Assembly: GCA_029855985.1 (NCBI GenBank)
Contig: JAGSHR010000134.1
Location: 1-8,360, forward strand
Origin: Candidatus Njordarchaeota archaeon
GTDB taxonomy: Archaea; Thermoproteota; JANJXX01; Panguiarchaeales; Panguiarchaeaceae
Direction: 5' to 3'
DNA: 8,360 nt
The notes under the pieces were generated by a model. It searched no databases and had not been told where the DNA came from. It saw only the letters and a program-made list of their open reading frames with translations. The stretch's first letter is position 1; each line of letters opens with the position of its first letter. A program made the position numbers and the translations under genes. Shown piece after piece: positions 7,824 to 8,360 of the stretch.

Positions 7824-7889
7824 TTACCTCGACGATAACAATATTGCCAACAAGTAATTGTTTGAGATATCATAATTAATTTTAAGCAT
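7824..7889 (-). CDS. Possible 21-codon upstream leader ORF of rgy
   Basis: On the - strand an ATG at 7887-7889 is preceded by TAAGGAG (7894-7900), a good Shine-Dalgarno at 4 nt spacing. The ORF runs 21 codons, with a leucine-rich C-terminal half (YLLAILLSSR), and stops with TAA at 7824-7826, inside the rgy ribosome-binding site and in the same frame as rgy. It could be a leader peptide, a former N-terminal extension cut off by a stop, or chance. It can be expressed only if transcription starts upstream of about 7900; the TATA-like box at 7878-7886 would start the mRNA downstream of its ATG. I know of no homologue. Confidence 0.25.
   Translation of the reverse strand: MLKINYDISNNYLLAILLSSR
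7826..7830 (-). promoter_or_regulatory. Ribosome-binding site of rgy
   Basis: GAGGT on the - strand lies 5 nt before the ATG at 7820 and 8 nt before the next ATG at 7817, but only 2 nt before the in-frame TTG at 7823. It therefore favours an ATG start. Its last T is the first base of the TAA that ends the possible upstream leader ORF. Confidence 0.65.
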
Positions 7890-7896
7890 GTATCTC
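7864..7896. repeat. Imperfect inverted repeat around the rgy TATA-like box
   Basis: GAGATA-T-CAT (7864-7873) is mirrored by ATG-TATCTC (7888-7896), giving 9 base pairs with one unpaired base and a 14-nt AT-rich centre that contains the TATA-like box. As DNA it has the form of an operator overlapping a promoter. As RNA, if transcribed from upstream, it would pair the Shine-Dalgarno and ATG of the possible leader ORF with sequence downstream. Confidence 0.35.
7878..7886 (-). promoter_or_regulatory. TATA-like box for rgy
   Basis: On the - strand CTTAAAATT resembles an archaeal TATA element and predicts a start of transcription near 7856, which would leave a leader of about 35 nt containing the GAGGT site. 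Further TATA-like stretches lie upstream (about 7908-7935), so the real promoter is not certain. Confidence 0.35.
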
Positions 7897-8005
7897 CTTA
7901 AAGCCAAAATTATAGATAAACTATAAAAAATATAGAGAAATGTTATTGAATGACGCGAAAAACAAAAATAAAATACTAAAAAGAGGATTAAAAAACACAA
8001 GAAAA

Positions 8006-8032
8006 TTTAAAAAAGCTATTTAGGAATATACT
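8006..8032 (+). promoter_or_regulatory. Candidate promoter region for tRNA-Pro
   Basis: Two TATA-like elements precede the tRNA: TTTAAAAAA (8006-8014), predicting a start near 8035, and AATATACTAA (8025-8034), predicting a start near 8055. Either would give a short 5' leader to be removed by RNase P. The AT-rich background prevents a choice between them. Confidence 0.35.
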
Positions 8033-8064
8033 AAAAATCGATTAACGAGAGATCAATACTTTTT

Positions 8065-8165
8065 GGGGCCGTAGTCTAGCTTGGAAGGATGCCAGCCTTA
8101 GACCATTATAATTGGTCGGCTAAGGGCGCTGGTGGTCGCGGGTTCAAATCCCGCCGGCCCCACCA
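8065..8165 (+). tRNA. tRNA-Pro(UGG) with a 24-nt intron and encoded CCA
   Basis: The acceptor stem GGGGCCG (8065-8071) pairs with CGGCCCC (8155-8161), followed by discriminator A (8162) and CCA (8163-8165). The D-stem is GTCT/GGAT (8074-8077 with 8087-8090), the anticodon stem CCAGC/GCTGG (8092-8096 with 8128-8132), the variable loop is 5 nt (8133-8137), and the T-arm is GCGGG-TTCAAAT-CCCGC (8138-8154). The expected U8, A14, G15-C48, G18, G19 and A21 are present. After removal of 8100-8123 the anticodon loop reads CUUGGGC, giving anticodon UGG with G37, as expected for proline. The 5-nt variable loop and the discriminator A also fit tRNA-Pro. Splicing at the usual 37/38 site would instead give UAG (Leu), which conflicts with the short variable loop. 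Confidence 0.93.
8100..8123 (+). other. tRNA intron at non-canonical position 34/35 (BHB motif)
   Basis: The splice sites fall in a complete bulge-helix-bulge: outer helix GCC/GGC (8091-8093 with 8125-8127), 4-bp central helix AGCC/GGCT (8094-8097 with 8118-8121), 3-nt bulges TTA (8098-8100) and AAG (8122-8124), and an inner hairpin GACCA/TGGTC (8101-8105 with 8113-8117) with a 7-nt loop. Cutting after the second base of each bulge removes 8100-8123 and joins U34 to G35. No alternative cut gives such a motif, so the intron splits the anticodon itself. Confidence 0.88.
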
Positions 8166-8360
8166 TTAGCCCTAGTTCTAAACCGGTTCTTTAAAGCAAC
8201 GAAGAGTTTAACATTATGCGCAATCTTAATCAAAAACATGGATATTATCTATTTTTAACCGGTGTTCTGATAAAACAAGATTTGTTTTCGAAAATGGATG
8301 TTTAGATTTTTAATAAGCATATTTCTCATTATATATTTTAAAGAGTTTTCGTGTTAAACT

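Noticed and set aside
7940..8023. A 27-codon lysine-rich ORF on the + strand between rgy and the tRNA
   Set aside because: The lysines come from A-rich DNA, there is no convincing Shine-Dalgarno, and it overlaps the candidate tRNA promoter. Most likely chance.
8097..8127. Reading the tRNA as Leu(UAG) with an intron at the canonical 37/38 site
   Set aside because: The variable loop is only 5 nt, whereas tRNA-Leu has a long arm, and a cut there gives no proper bulge-helix-bulge.
8181..8265. Two copies of AACCGGT followed by TTCT downstream of the tRNA (8181 and 8257), the first a perfect AACCGGTT palindrome
   Set aside because: Too short and only two copies; no attachment site or integrase gene is visible to give it meaning.
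8255..8329. A 24-codon ORF on the - strand near the right edge
   Set aside because: No Shine-Dalgarno, very AT-rich surroundings and no recognisable sequence. Chance ORF.
8329..8338. TATATATTTT near the right edge as a promoter for a gene outside the window
   Set aside because: Possible, but the whole region is AT-rich and the gene it would serve cannot be seen.

Overview
The window looks like a chromosomal segment of a hyperthermophilic archaeon. The evidence is a complete reverse gyrase, a four-subunit (gamma-delta-alpha-beta) pyruvate:ferredoxin oxidoreductase, archaeal Shine-Dalgarno sites of the GGAGGTGA type, TATA-like boxes and a tRNA with a bulge-helix-bulge (BHB) intron. The intron sits inside the anticodon, away from the usual 37/38 site. 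From general knowledge this favours a TACK-type lineage (Thermoproteota, Korarchaeota or relatives) with a broad-specificity splicing endonuclease, but the lineage cannot be fixed from this window alone.

Layout. Positions 1-120 hold the upstream region of porC, with a TATA-like box and an open frame that may be the tail of an upstream gene. Positions 121-3053 (+) carry porC, porD, porA and porB, tightly packed with gaps of 10-12 nt. An oligo-T tract at about 3084-3090 probably ends this operon. Positions 3056-7820 (-) carry a convergent two-gene unit: reverse gyrase (rgy), then a YfcE/MJ0936-type metallophosphoesterase whose ribosome-binding site lies inside the rgy stop region. The two units converge with only 2 nt between their stop codons. 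Positions 7821-8064 form an AT-rich intergenic region with the rgy promoter, an inverted repeat around a TATA-like box and a possible 21-codon leader ORF. Positions 8065-8165 (+) hold a tRNA-Pro(UGG) gene with a 24-nt intron and an encoded CCA. The last 195 nt hold no gene that I can support.

Function. The Por complex is central carbon and redox metabolism: it interconverts pyruvate + CoA and acetyl-CoA + CO2 using ferredoxin. Reverse gyrase introduces positive supercoils and is the hallmark enzyme of hyperthermophiles; the co-transcribed phosphoesterase has no obvious role in that. I see no mobile element, CRISPR array or clear new multi-gene system. The points most worth a second look are the anticodon-splitting tRNA intron, the rgy leader structures, the unusually long reverse gyrase with widely separated zinc-finger halves, and the rgy-phosphoesterase coupling.
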